Origin: Paragonimus skrjabini miyazakii
Taxonomy: Eukaryota; Platyhelminthes; Trematoda; Plagiorchiida; Troglotrematidae
Assembly (NCBI GenBank): GCA_014338405.1
Contig: JTDE01000282.1
Coordinates: 67,932-131,931, forward strand
DNA: 64,000 bases
Direction of reading: 5' to 3'
The notes under the pieces are model-generated. The model did no database searches. It saw only the letters and a list, made by a program, of their open reading frames with translations, and was not told the DNA's origin. The position numbers and the translations under genes are program-made. Of the stretch, positions 12,702 to 25,543 are shown in pieces (within the stretch, counting starts at the first letter, position 1; each line of letters begins with the position of its first letter).

Positions 12702-12829
12702 AACACCTCGAATTATTACTTCTGTCTATGTGTCCAATCAGAAGACGTTGCAATCAATCGGCTTAACTCATAATGGAACAGTTAGTGCCTGGTTAAATTA
12801 CTACTACTATTTACCCGATATACCTAAAC
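12702..12829 (+). CDS. Candidate exon, unknown product
   Basis: A short open frame enters in phase 2 after GAAAATATTTTAAG and leaves in phase 1 at AAAC|GTAAAA. The translation includes RIITSVYVSNQKTLQSIGL, an NGT sequon and NYYYYLPDIPK. The entry phase fits 12141-12443, and the exit phase fits the phase-1 acceptor at 35190. The acceptor is mediocre and a stop lies just upstream in frame, so this could be chance. Confidence 0.25.
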
Positions 12830-12986
12830 GTAAAAAAAATTGGTCATGCAGAGCAGCTTTGTAAATCAGGATGGAGAAATACTGATAAAATTTGCCAACA
12901 GTAGTTGGACCAAACTAGGGAACACAAAGTTCACACTGAACTGGTAGAGAAATAACTAGTACCGCTCATCATCTACTGAGTTTTAC

Positions 12987-13346
12987 CATTCGAGCTCGTG
13001 GACAAACAGCTTCGGAAAATCCAGCTAGTAGACAACAAAAGTCCTCTTCCGATAAATTTGCACAAACCAATCACGGCAATATCAGGTGGATAAGAAATGA
13101 GATTGTGTAGTTGATTCATCTTTAGTTTAAGGAGTAAATTCTCCGAAAAGTTTTCCTGTACAATGGAGATCGGTTGCCCATTCCAGGATCTTGCATCAAG
13201 CAGCAATAAAGTGTAACTAGTCGATAGTTGGAAACTATTTGACTGATCAGCACATGAAGCGGAGAATGCATAGTTACGTTTCATTTTGCTGAATAAAGGA
13301 CCAGGGTTGAAACTATTCAGAAACTCCCAGAAACAAACCTGATCGG
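12987..13346 (-). CDS. Candidate minus-strand exon, unknown product
   Basis: Read on the minus strand, a very good acceptor (ATTTTTCTCTGTTTTCAG, ending at 13347) is followed by 120 open codons. A possible donor AATG|GTAAAA follows, and both ends are phase 1. The translation has no stop and a balanced composition, with pieces such as FQLSTSYTLLLLDARSWNG and YPPDIAVIGLCKFIGRG. A few frames of this length are expected by chance in 64 kb of AT-rich DNA, so the acceptor is the main support. It would belong to a gene on the opposite strand, nested in or next to the plus-strand candidate. No family recognised. Confidence 0.3.
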
Positions 13347-16300
13347 CTGAAAACAGAGAAAAATGATCGGAAGCAATCACTATGAATTGAGGATGATGGT
13401 TGCATATTAAACACCAATCGTCACAAGATCAAACTACCCAAAAAAGTGTTTTAAAGAGTTGTGACCGGGAAATAAGCGGAATGTGTGTCAAAATTGTTGT
13501 GGGATTTGTTCAGTGAAAAATTATACTTTAACCATTATTCTCTGCTTTCAGAGACTTCAGCGTTTAAATCACTCACTTCTATTGCGGTTACACAAAACAT
13601 TTCCTTCATTGTCAATCTTTAAATTCATGATATGTTTTCCGACTGAGCAAGGACACTATTCTTAGTGTTCTGAAAAGGAGGTTTAAGAAAAGTTTCTGGC
13701 AGTCAGTTTTCTCTTTGGACTATATACTACATCGGCATTTTGTTTTGAACTCTGTGCTATATTGTAAAGGAGGGTATTCAAGTGAGGGAAAGCTCATTTC
13801 CATACGAAATGTGACAACATCACGAACCGGTACCCTTTTAGTCGGAGACTAAAAAACCAATGGAAATTTGCATTTGTTTCACGATTTTCAACATAACTTC
13901 AGACAAATAGGCGGCATTGTATAAATGCTGAAGTCCTTGCCTTTATACAATTCGTGATGAAGGATTATCTGCTAAAGTTTAAACGGTTGAATTATGGACA
14001 GTCTAACTTAAGAACCAGGTCACATGACTTGAAAAAAGTACAAAATTGTTTAGGAAGTCAATTGTTTTTTCAAAAAGAACGTTAGTTAGAAAATGACAAA
14101 TTACGGCTACCAGAATTTATCCATTCAATACGTAATTAACTTTTACAAAAACATTTCTCAAATGTGTACTGTCCAAATCAAGAGCGATTAAAAATACGTC
14201 TATCGAACTTGTTGAGATTTACTTTCTGATCTGTATCAGCTATTTAACTTGCATCAACTGGGTTTAAACTGATGTTATTTTCTACGGTTGTTAAATTTGG
14301 ACTTTACGTGACATGTTTGCTCACACTTAAGGGAGTTAAACGGCCGGGATTAATTAGCATTACATTTGATTTTTCATATAGATTGGATATCGCCGACAGT
14401 TATTGGTATGGACTCCAAACATAATATACTAATCTGGCAAGTGAATATTATGTTAATTTAGATCAATCAGTTTGATTTATAAATTGTGAATTACAATGCA
14501 AATTATTTGGTTATCAACAAGTTACGCTTGACATGATATGCACCTAAACCTGCTCACGGGAACCGTGTGGCCACAGCTGAACCCCAGTGGATGTTTCAGG
14601 TTACGGTCTGTTTTTATACCTTCCGTAGAACTGTCGTGCTGAGATCCAAACGGGCTTGACCCATTATTTATTAAATGGAATACTACCGCAGATACAACAA
14701 ATTGATCCAATTAACAGTCTGGAAGATGAGAAATCACTCCGATCAGCGCTAACTGCATGTCATGTCCCATTTGGTGAATGGTCTGTTGTATAAATACATG
14801 GTATTTACTCGAGACACCTTCAACCTTCAAGTTAATCGACCGCAAAGCAAGCTTTGTGTAATAGGTGTCTGACTGTTGAAGACATCAAGTCGCAGCACCT
14901 TTTGATGTTTTAAAGTTGATAACTGAACGATTGAAACTGTTCTCAAATGTTGAAATTCTACATCAAATTGAATATGTTCAATTTAGTCTATCAGATATAC
15001 GGCGGAATCTACGTTCAAAGTATTGTTTTATTTGTGGCCTCCAAAATGTTTTAGAGTAGACAGAATCTATGAACTTGTTACTTTGCCAACGCTAGTGTTT
15101 GAATGACGAATCCATATAGACAATGGTGTCCAAATAAATAATACCTTCTAACCTGACAGAATTGACCGATGATTATTCGATTCCACTGAAGAGTTTTCGA
15201 TATTTATTATGTCGATTTGCGAACATTAATGGGGAGCCAGTGGAATATGCTGAGAGAACCAAATAAGTCACGAAATTAAGAAAAACCCAAAACCTTTGGG
15301 AGCCATATTAATGTGATGTTCATCACTTTATCATCGCATTGCAAATGGTGAACGTAAAACAACAAAAGAGTCTTACTCACCCGACCAGCTGTTCCAAACG
15401 CAGACAAACATTTGTAGTTTGACATTTTCTGGTTATGCTAATCGTAGGTGGAAAATGGGGTTACTTTTACCCGCAGGTTTATAATGCGAGTCCAGCAATC
15501 ATGACAACCATTCGCCCGGTTCATCATGACACTCATCGCTGAGTAAATTTATTCCAACAAACAATTTTACAGCTGGCCGTTTTGATGAATACGCATAGGT
15601 ATTGCTTGCTAAGAATCAAACAATCATACACCGCAAACTGAAAACAGGCAAGTGAGTGTAGTAACCTCAAAAAGCCCTTAACGTAGCCTCCACTGTAACA
15701 AGCATTGAAAATGGAATATCTAACAGCGTGGATTTCAGAGATGAAAATTCAAACCAACTCAGTTTCCATAGTCTGATTGAAAAGAGAAAAATTAATTTTA
15801 ATGTTGGAATAATCTTGTAATAGGGGTGAAAATTGTTCATTCGGTTGAAATATTGTTCTAACTTTTGGTAACATCGAAATATCGTAAACAACAAGAGAGA
15901 CAAATTCATCAACATCGATCATTAGTAATTTTTTGTCTTGGTTCACCTTGATCTAAATACTTCTTGAAACAGTCTAAAGTGTAAACGTTGATTAGTTTTT
16001 CTTGGTATTTTCTGCTATCTTCTGGTGTTGACACTGTCCTGATAACGTTGTGAGCAGTTACACCATGCGAATAAGTACAGGCCCAAAAGCAGGCACTTAA
16101 GATCTTGTTCGATTTCTTATTGTCATACGAGCTGACGTGATTATTACGTTTGCATCTTTTGGGTAATGATCAGAGTGCTTGACTTAAAGACCCAAGCAGA
16201 TTGCTTCCTAGAAGAACCTAGCTCATTCAGTCTCGTCATGCAACGATCAATATTTTGCATCCCTTTCAGCCACTAATTCAGGCGAAACATTGGCTCGTTC

Positions 16301-16899
16301 GCGAGCGCAGTCGCGATGGCTTCGCTCCAGTGTCCGTTACCTTCAGCCTTGGTGAGTAGTCTGATTTCTCATACGATCTGTATTGCCGTTCAGTGGGCCT
16401 GGTTGGCAGACCTGGTTGAGCAGACTCCCCTATGCTGTTTCTGAAACCTACTGTACGGCATGCTAGAATAAAAGAGGTTGATATACGAATGCGTACTAAT
16501 GTTTTCCCGGTTTAGTTTAGACTGCTGACTGACAGTAATGTTAAAATTCACGCCAATTTGGATATGACAGACATCTTAATTTATTCTTGTCAGGTTTTTA
16601 TATATCTGCAAATTATAACGACGCCGGGGTTAGGGTATACCTAATGCAATGAACACCATAACAAAATCAAAACTCATATACGTCAGACATTTACTGAAAA
16701 GTAGACAGACGTGTGTTCACTCGGCATCAAACCAAAGCAGCAAAGTTTCTAATACAAATTTGCGAAAAGCCTGGTAACTAAATACGTTTTGATTGGTCTC
16801 AGTGTTTCAGACTATGGGGTTAATCAAACAGTGTTTCAAGTAGCATGATTCATCTGGGATTTTTTCAGTATTTATTCGAGCTCTTCTTTGTAAAGATTG
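13347..16899. other. No gene seen
   Basis: AT-rich sequence with scattered open frames of about 60-80 codons on both strands, none with recognisable domains. One acceptor-like site (TTCTCTGCTTTCAG) at 13550 leads into a frame that stops after 38 codons without a convincing donor. Confidence 0.4.
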
Positions 16900-16904
16900 T
16901 TTTA

Positions 16905-17035
16905 GTCCGGTGGTCTAGTCTCAGTAGTGCCAAGGATATGCATTATCGACAAGCTCTGACAACATAGAAATTCGAGTCCAGTGCTTTGCTTGAAAGTGGT
17001 TGACTGGAAAGTTTACAAGGATACGACAATTGAGA
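16905..17035 (+). repeat. Possible tRNA-like repeat, third family
   Basis: The segment has an A-box-like GTGGTCTAGTCTCAGTAGTGC and a B-box-like AAATTCGAGTCCAG. It aligns with 50390-50505, both sharing a downstream block (here GACTGGAAAGTTTACAAGGATAC). Similarity is only about 70% by eye, so this is an old pair of copies. Confidence 0.4.
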
Positions 17036-17939
17036 CCGATTTTGAGTGATATTCAGTTTGAAAATAACTAAACCCCAGAATATTTATCAGTAAAAGCTAT
17101 AGATACTAATAGTTCAAGAAAAAATAAAAGTTCCGTACAAAAAAAATCGAACCGGCCGTAATGACAATTTAAACTTGCTTCAAGTTCTTTTTGAGCAAAC
17201 TCATTTTCATACACGCTTCATCTGCAAGACGTATTGCAAAATAAGGTTAGAATTTGTGCAAATTGCCAAACGGGTGCAGTTTGCTATTTGACCAAACAAC
17301 CTCCGCTGGTTTAGGCAACACAACTGTTGCTACCATTCACAAAGATTTGTATTCTTGTTAATCGTTTCCGAACTTACAGTTTTAACCGCTGTTCAGAGTT
17401 ATCTCATGTTGACAGAACGAATGGAATGCAACGAGCTGTTTAAATAAATAGGCACATTGAGAAACGTTCATTAGGTCTCAGTCCGAATTGGACCTCCATA
17501 AGTGTTTTCGCAAAGATTCCTTCCAATAATTGCACTCTTTTAAAGAACTGGCCATCGTGAAGTCACAAAACATTTTACTTTACAAAAACGGATTAACCTT
17601 TCATCTTGATTGGTGTTAAAGGCGCCTGAGCACACGCCTTTATTCACAGACGGCTCTTCTTCACTATCTGCAGTTCACTCACACACCCGGGGTCTAGGGT
17701 ATTACCAAAGACAGAAGACCGAAAAAGTTGTTAGTGAAACCCTTCATATTCCTGCAAGACAATGTTGGTTGACCAGATGACAGACTCGTATGAAGTCGGA
17801 ATCGTTGTCTTTCAGAACTCGAATTGAAGAGACCCCAACAATACCCTTCAAGCTAGAAAGAAACAGGTATTGAAAGTATGAGGCAGGATGTTTTGGAACC
17901 AAACTATAATTTATTTTGGTCGCGTGTTTGCCAGTGGAT

Positions 17940-18195
17940 NNNNNNNNNNNNNNNNNNNNNNNNNNNNNNNNNNNNNNNNNNNNNNNNNNNNNNNNNNNNN
18001 NNNNNNNNNNNNNNNNNNNNNNNNNNNNNNNNNNNNNNNNNNNNNNNNNNNNNNNNNNNNNNNNNNNNNNNNNNNNNNNNNNNNNNNNNNNNNNNNNNNN
18101 NNNNNNNNNNNNNNNNNNNNNNNNNNNNNNNNNNNNNNNNNNNNNNNNNNNNNNNNNNNNNNNNNNNNNNNNNNNNNNNNNNNNNNNNNNNNNNN
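17940..18195. other. Assembly gap (256 N)
   Basis: An unbroken run of N. Open frames crossing it are artefacts. Confidence 1.
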
Positions 18196-18849
18196 CGGAC
18201 AATAACGAAACGAGTCTTGGAGTGTCATTTGAAAGGTAACCATCAAGAAAGAGTGAAACTAAATTTTACTGAAAACCCAAACAATCCCTACAGGAAACGA
18301 TATATTATCAAAGGTTAAGATAAAAACACGAACTCATTGAGACCCGTGATTCTGGAGAATTAAACTTGGGATTTAGTAGCTGACGGCGGTTTTTAACTGA
18401 TGCAGACGGGGAACGCGTAATCGAGCTAACTTGCACGCGTCCAGCACATTCGCTTTTCATTTGTTGGCAACTCATCGCGGAGATGCTGATGATGTACCAG
18501 TCCGGAATGACTAGCATATTTGCTGCCACATTTTTAACAAAGTCGCACAGTCTCATTTTCGTAGCTTAAGATATCTATAGTTATTTTCCTTGTTGCAAAT
18601 TCGAACTGAAAACCAGAGCGCTGGCGTCAAGTGAACTTTTGAAAGTTCGTCCAGATCGCAGTTCTACGCATAGTTCAATCCCAGACTGCGTCCTCTAGTT
18701 ACTTGAGATACATGGTATGACTTGGTATGATTTGGAAGGCTTACGTTCATAACATCCGGATACCGCAGCTTTGGTGATTCTAGTTTTTCCTGTCTGCTTT
18801 CAGTTGTCCATACACCAACGTGCTCAGAATCAGCATTTATTGTCCTTCA

Positions 18850-20720
18850 ACTCACGTGTTCCAGATTCCAAAGCTGGCTTAATATCAGAATTAGTTCAGT
18901 TCGGTCTTGTCTGCCTTTCAGAGTGCCTAAATATTCAGCGCCATTCCTTACCTTCAAGTCCTCAGGATCTGTCTTAGACATTGCAGATGAAATGGGTCCA
19001 GACATGGCAAGTTTAGCAGTTATATTATCTGAGAATGGCCGCCGTACAACAGCGTTGACAGTGACATGACTCCATCGACAAGCCGGTATAGTTTTTACAC
19101 TGTGTCCTCGAAGCACGCTGTGGAGTGCTTTTGAAAGAAGCACTAACCTTCATCTTGGGGACTTACAACTCGTGCCTCATGATCAACCCTATCTATAGAT
19201 TGCCACCCAGATAGCAAATATTTAAGAAGCTGTCCACAATGTCTTTGCTGGTACTACCTTCAAGTAAGAACGCAGCCACTGAGTTTATAACAGAACCAAT
19301 AAGTGCAAAAGTCTTGTCCAGCTTTGATTGTCACTATAGCGAAAGTATGCGTCTTTTTGATACAGGTCTTATTTTACCGTGTTCACAGCAGCGTACTGAT
19401 AGTTGGATTATTTCCTAGGCTTGGGATACATAAAGGCCAATTGTTCAGCAGGTAGCAATCCGTAAATTATTTTGATTGACCAGAGTCTTTTTAGTCTTAG
19501 GAAACGGCGGTTATTACATGACGTAGGATGATTAATTGCGGAAAGTCACGCAAACCTGGTTCATGCCAAGGATATTGAAAATTCTCAAAGGTCAATCCGA
19601 ACGACTGCAACTACGCGTATGAACACGCTCTCAACACTGATCAAATTAAGTACATACCTGAGAAACCAAACTTATGCAGCATTGCCTGCAATGCTTCATG
19701 ATTTGCTAATTCAGACACTTTTGTGAAGTTCGTAAAGAGGGCATAAATTGGTCAGTCGCGCTCTCGGTATTATCCCTAGACGTAGTAAACCAAAAATACC
19801 ATATCAGTTCTACTGTGGCTTTCCTAAAATCCGCACTGTTACTTGGGAAATTTTGTCTCCATACCCTTGAAGTTGAGCCGATTGAGCCGAATTCCTGCTA
19901 GAACAATCGATCGGCAACTTACCAAACCGATATCCAGATAAATGTCTGTGCCCTGTCCGGTTTCCATACCTCCTAACTATGGTCTAGCGTAGGCAATATC
20001 GAACATTCTTGGAAGTGTTTTCTGTTATTAGATGGAGCGAACCAACTGGAGTGAAGCTGGTTCTAATTCTGGGAAGCCATATTTCAAGGGTTATCACGAT
20101 AATTATTCTTCCTCCACAGTTTTGCTCTACGAATGTTTCGGGGGCTCTCTAGACTCCATCAAGTTTCGGGCGAGGGCGGGTGACATCAATATTTTGCTGT
20201 TACAAATTATTCACTACAATTCAGTCATTAACAACTGGCCGAATCAATAAGTTGTCAAAGTGGTTACACTAAACCATGATGATATCTTCCAGTTGTTTGC
20301 ACGAAACGCCGAAATATCTACTCATTTGTGGTAGAATAGTAACAGTGTGGTAGAGACGTAAGGAGCAAAAATGATCTTGCTCTTGTCATCGGCAATCAAC
20401 AAGGCCCTTGCTTCCTTGGCGTCGATTACTGAAGTTATGTTTGGGACTACGGATCGCGATGCCGTTGTGTTCATTATTAGGGTTGATTAGGAAAACGGTA
20501 CAGATTCGTTATTTTCTTTTACCGGACTAGAGCTGAGTACGCCATAGTGGTCGAAACAATCTAAACGTTCCACCAGTTGGACAGTGGTTTCCTCGACGGC
20601 TCTTGCGGCCGCTTGCTGTTCGCGATATTGTTATATACCATCAGGTATAGTTGACCCGGGGGTGCGTTTGAGACGGATGACGATTGCGGGGTGCGCATAT
20701 GCCAGCCCGATTGCCTTGAG
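18850..20720 (-). mobile_element. Degenerate RTE-like (SR2-type) non-LTR retrotransposon
   Basis: Minus-strand translation in shifting frames gives successive pieces in the order expected of an RTE-clade polyprotein. First comes a linker near 20640-20300. Reverse-transcriptase blocks follow at about 19960-19660, including VLAGIRLNRL, QCGF and LFTNFTKVSELANHEALQ, which corresponds to the family's VDFTKAFDTVN block. A post-RT piece, TFALIGSVINS, lies near 19320, where the family has TYLGSxI. C-terminal RWSHVTVNAVVRRPF at about 19030-19095 corresponds to WxxHVSNAEVRRRVF. Stops and frameshifts break it throughout. Insertion ends and target-site duplications were not found. It is a dead copy. Confidence 0.72.
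18956..19143 (-). pseudogene. C-terminal fragment of the RTE-like element
   Basis: An open frame on the minus strand that at first sight resembles a mitochondrial leader (basic and serine-rich) followed by a donor-like AAG|GTAAGG. The block RWSHVTVNAVVRRPFSDN matches the conserved post-RT segment of SR2-type elements (HVSNAEVRRRVF), and RTE reverse-transcriptase pieces lie upstream on the same strand. I therefore read it as part of the retroelement. The frame has no ATG near its start. Confidence 0.6.
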
Positions 20721-20779
20721 TAAGACAGTAACTCTTAAAGGAAACCAGTATTCTGTCAGGAATTTCTGACCTAGGCAGG

Positions 20780-23582
20780 AGATTGAGTTGGGTTCTCAAA
20801 CTAAGCCTTTGCTTAAAGGCCTATCCTTCAAGATGGCGAATGGATGGTAGTGTCCTCGAAAAGGTTCGTCAGTGTTGTATTCAACGAGTCTGGCGTTCTT
20901 TCAAATGGGTCCTTCGAAGCAATGTTAATGACCGAGCGGCATCCCGTAACAACATTTTGGATCAGGCGTATAAACACTGCGCGACAGCGTCTATTTTTAA
21001 TACTTATGAACTAAAATATTGGCAACACTTAGTACCTTGACCAGGCATACAACGATGAAACGGTGGAGATTCTGACTAACCTTATGCTTTGCTTGTTTCA
21101 CAACTTTCGTAGTCTTGGATGGAGTATACTATAATTCATTTATGTTTTCTGGCAAGATGGAATGATTTTTCACACCCTGTTCAATATCCTAAAGTGGAAA
21201 CAAGTAGAATAAAGTTCAAACTACCACATCATTGAAAAACGAAAGCATATTTCACTCACGGCAGTTGTTGTGTCATTGTTGGTAATAATTTCACAGCCAA
21301 TGTGAAACAGTCAGCAATCACAAATATCAGCAACTGATTATTTCTGCGACAATAATTTACGGGGGTTAGGAGGTTTTGATTCCCGTTATAACCAATAACT
21401 AAGGACCAGTTAATAATTGATAAGATAAACTTAATCTCCTTCCATTAATTCTCGTTTCCGACTTGAATATGTGGATAACTGGCCCGTTTAAATGGAAATT
21501 TTTCATTCTATATAGAAGTCTACAGATTTATCCAGCGACAGTAGGCAAAACTGTGGACTACACGGAAGTCAAAAAAAGTGAGACTATATTTCTTCTTCAC
21601 TGATAGTGTCGGCCATTTTACAGGTCACAATCGGTATAGCTACATTTCTCTCCCAGTAAAAATACAAAACACGGTTTTAATTAGTTGAACTGCTCAAAGG
21701 AACGGACATCAAACATTTTGTGACTTGTGGCGTTTGTTACGCGGCTCTGCCGCCTTTTTTATTTTTCGTGCGCCGTCTTATTAAGGCGTCTGGTTAATTG
21801 CATAAGCACAATGTCTATTGGACAATTCGCTTTCACTATGATGAAGGATTACAAATTCTTGTTAATAACCTTCTCGTCTTCAGGATCTTGATTACACGAC
21901 GCCATATTTTATGGTCTGACTCAGTTGTTTTGTGCTTTCCAACTGCAATATACTTACACTAAAAAATTTATTGGTTTCAGAATTTTATGTTGGATAGAGC
22001 AACGTCAGTGGTGTAGGTGCGCGCAAAATCTGAGGGCTGATCTCTGCTATGGGAAGTGGTACTCTTTATTAATTCTGAGTTAGTTAGACGAGAATTTGCA
22101 ATTTCAGAACGTTAAAGTTAAATTTAGGTTGATCACAAAACTAGGTTTTCTTAATACAATTACATGTGATGTAGTGGAACTAGCAGAAGATGAGATTTTG
22201 TTATTTCTGCTGCTAATACGTTTTTGAAATTATAGATCTCGATCCTAAGTTTTCAAAAAACCACTCAAGCACTATGATTAACATTTGATGAATCTTTCAT
22301 AAAGCTTATTTTCTCACTAACACTAAACATTAGGTCAGGTTCTCTGGCCATACTGAACAGTCTTACCCAGACCCGCGTCAGGCTTTCCAGCTGTCCTAGA
22401 TATGCTGAAGACATCTCACTGTTGAGGTGATTAAAACTATTAATTTGGGTTTGGACATTATTTCATCAAATGGTACTATGACGTGCACATCTTGTGTAGT
22501 TGAACTTGGTTTTTACGTTCACATAAATGTTTCAGGCAGCCTCTCCCCTAGAAAGACCAAGCAGAATCGGATTTCGTTAGTACTGGTAGTCATACGCATC
22601 ACATATTACTTTGAAAGTGACACACTGGAAACCCAGCCTGACTGCGGATGTTGCTATTCGGTGTGAGTGACGATCAATATATTCTATCTAAATCTTATAA
22701 TAAGGAACAGCAATGTGATGTGTTGAATATCTTGTAATGGATGATGAACTGGGGGCTGAGATAATATGCGTCATTTGCGTAAAAGCCGTGAGGTTTACCT
22801 ACATACTTTGACAAAACTAAAGATATTGACTAATAAAGTTAGTCACAAAGTGATAGTATGCACTCCGTTGTCAAAATATACATAAAATTCACCTTTCTCC
22901 AGCGTATTTTATTATCAACTAGACAACGACTTGTTGAAAGCAGCTGGTCTTTAAATAAGGTAAACTACAAAATTAGTGGGGGTAGTAGACGAGACAGAAT
23001 TGCACGGTTAACTTGTGCACAGTAACTCTGTCAGGCCCAGGGAGTTGACCAACATCAACGCAGGAATATTATAATAAACAATGTGCTCGTCGCTAATAGC
23101 GCTGATGCCTTCACTGAGGCAGTGCACGCTCTAGACCAGTAGCGATTCCCAGAGTAACTAACTGCTTTGTCTAGTATGACAGTCACCTGTGTAAATCGTC
23201 CGCCCCGGCCGAGAAAATTCACCTCAATAAGTAGTCTTCGACTTCTGTGAATAACCTTCTCAACGGAAAAAATGATGAAACCGGCGTATGCAGCTCGACC
23301 CACACCTCGAGCACAGTTGTCTACTGGGATCGGGTATCAACATAACGGAACAGAAAACATCAGATCAGAGTGGACACAGCTATATATTACCGGAAAACCC
23401 AGTGCTATTGTTCCTAATATTGCACCCGATGACTCTTATGCAGATACCAAATTCAATCCGGGAGCTCAAAAATATCTCTGACTGGCCACCATTTCAATAG
23501 GAGATGGCGGCCTCAATATACACCAAAACACATTGATTCAGTCCTTCTCAATCGATGAACCTCCTCGAGTAGATTTATCTGC
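20780..23582. other. No gene seen
   Basis: The 20.8-21.0 kb part may still belong to the 5' region of the RTE-like element (minus strand), but I find no clear endonuclease motif. The stretch 23250-23580 is somewhat GC-richer and may be the 5' part of the CR1-like element. No host exon was recognised. Confidence 0.35.
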
Positions 23583-24270
23583 CATGCATATTGTGGGCAG
23601 TAAAACTGCTTCCTGATTTTGTTTCAACATCACCTTTTAGTAAGCTGGACGAGCTTCGTGACCTCTGTTCTCAGCAAAACCCATTCGTAGTGGGTGTCAC
23701 GGAGACCTAGTGTAGAGAAGGAGTGCGGGATAACAAATTGTTTACCTCCGGCATAAAAGTCTCTCACATTGATGTAAAAACTAGTAAAAGAAGTGGTGTA
23801 ACTTTTATCTAGGATCGCATCTAAGGACCTAATGCAATCGTGACAGGGTGCTACTGAATCTTCTGGAATCAATCTGATAAGTGGTTAATGTCACCTGAAA
23901 CCACTTTTTTGATTGATGTGATTCGCAGAACGCCTTCTGCATACAGGGATGCCGACGTGGCCCTGTAAAACGCTTTGCCTAGAATACCACTTTCAGGTTA
24001 TGCTCAAACGTTGATGCTAGGAGATTTTAATCATCCGAAGCTAGACTTCACGAACCATTTGACCAATATTGTAGCGTCTTTCTCTGCTGGTGATGTCTTT
24101 GAGGCAATAATGAGAGGTGGGTTATTGAAACATGTGCAGGATCGCACAAGATAATCGGTGGGTTAGGTGCCGTCTTGTCTTAATTACATTCTTACCAACG
24201 ACGTTAACATGATAAGCAATCTAAATGTCACAGCTCCATTTGGCCGTAGTGATCATAGGATAACTGAATC
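23583..24270 (+). pseudogene. AP-endonuclease domain of the CR1-like element
   Basis: Pieces in order are KLDELRDLCSQQNPFVVGVT followed by ET (the catalytic Glu, near 23700), MLGDFNHPKLDF (24013 on; the GDFN box) and PFGRSDH (about 24240-24256; the SDH catalytic His). These are the standard APE-type endonuclease motifs that nick target DNA for target-primed reverse transcription. In-frame stops follow the first motif and recur at about 23810, 23850 and 24150, and at least one frameshift is needed. The key residues E, N, D and H remain despite the damage. Confidence 0.8.
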
Positions 24271-24767
24271 CAGCTATCTACACGGAGCTATACATTATAT
24301 TCTCCAAAGTACGCGTCTAAAGATTTATCACAAGGCAAATTTTTCAGCGATGGATACATAGCTTAACAAAGTTCAATGGCCTGGCTCCTTCCCTTAACTC
24401 AGCCTACCTGATCATTGGCAGTCCGTCAAAAGAAAAATCTCTGACGCTGTTAACAACCATGTTCCAGTAAGCTATCCTTGGCCTAGTAAAAAACTCAAAC
24501 GATTACGAAGTAGAATCAAACTTCTGATTACCCTGAAATAGACTTATGTTGCGTTTGTTGAGTATGTCATTGTGCCACAACTGCTACCAGAAAGGACCGA
24601 TTTTGCTATCAACACGGTCTTGCCGAAAAGCTGGAGATGAATTCTAAGCATTTCCATGGAAAGACCGCAGCACATGCAAAGAGTAAGTTAGGCATTCCGC
24701 AGCCCAAACCCTTGGTGGATTTACCAACGTAGATGCAAAGACGACCAACACTCTGAATAAACAGTAC

Positions 24768-25543
24768 GTGAGTGTGCATTGTTGTAGATCACGGACGACT
24801 TTAGAGCACATATGCAGCAAATTAACTGGATTACCTCAGATTTCAGTTTCGCAAATCAGAGTCAAGTTAGAGAACCTACCAACTGACGAATCATCTGGCC
24901 CAAACTTGGTATCCCCTCTCGTCTCTAAAAGCCGAATCGCGGAACCGGCAAAACCGTATGCGGTACTATTCAGTAACTATTCAATAACTCCTTATCAAGT
25001 GACCATTCACCGAAAGTCCGGAAACGGTTCACAGTCATACCTATCTTCAAAGGTGGGTGCACAAATGATCCAAAAATCTGTTAACCAATAGCACTGCTTT
25101 CAGTTGTCTTCAAAGTAGTGAAGGGCGTGTTAGATGGCTCTTTGTCAGCTAATGTTGAAGATCTGCAATTCATAACAGAAGAGCAACAAGGTTGTTGTGA
25201 GGGGTACTCATACGTCACAAAGCAGCTGATTTATCACGATGTTTGGACAAAGACTGCATGTACAGGATTAGCCATAGACGTGGTTCAGCTTGACTTTTCA
25301 AAAGCCTGTGCAAGGGTTGATAATTCTCCTTCGTTTCGGAAACCGAACAGTTACAGGCTTGATGAGCGTCTACTCATCTGGCTAGAGGATTATCTGACTG
25401 AACGTAGGTTCAACGTCAAGATGAATGGCCAGCTGTTCCCAGCCAACAGCGGTGTTCCGCAAGGATCCATCTTGAGACCCTTGTTATTCATTTATCTCAT
25501 TCTTGGACTACCTAGTGTAATCCAATCGCCTGTATCATCCTAA
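24768..25543 (+). pseudogene. Reverse transcriptase of the CR1-like element
   Basis: The longest intact piece is 25118-25543 (about 141 codons). It contains LDFSKACARVDN (motif A; Asp near 25292), RLDERLLIWLEDYLTERRFN and SGVPQGSILRPLLF (motif B). Upstream in another frame is PIALLSVVFKVVKG, the usual block before the fingers. Where the family has the catalytic FADD box before KLW, this copy reads PVSS, stop, SKNAKLW, so motif C is destroyed. This domain would copy element RNA at the nicked target. Base changes and frameshifts show it is long dead. Confidence 0.85.

Noticed and set aside
17744..18318. Long frames crossing 17940-18195
   Set aside because: They run through Ns and say nothing about coding.
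18308..18556. 82-codon minus frame beginning MRLCDFVKNVAANML
   Set aside because: No acceptor, donor or domain; within chance length for AT-rich DNA.
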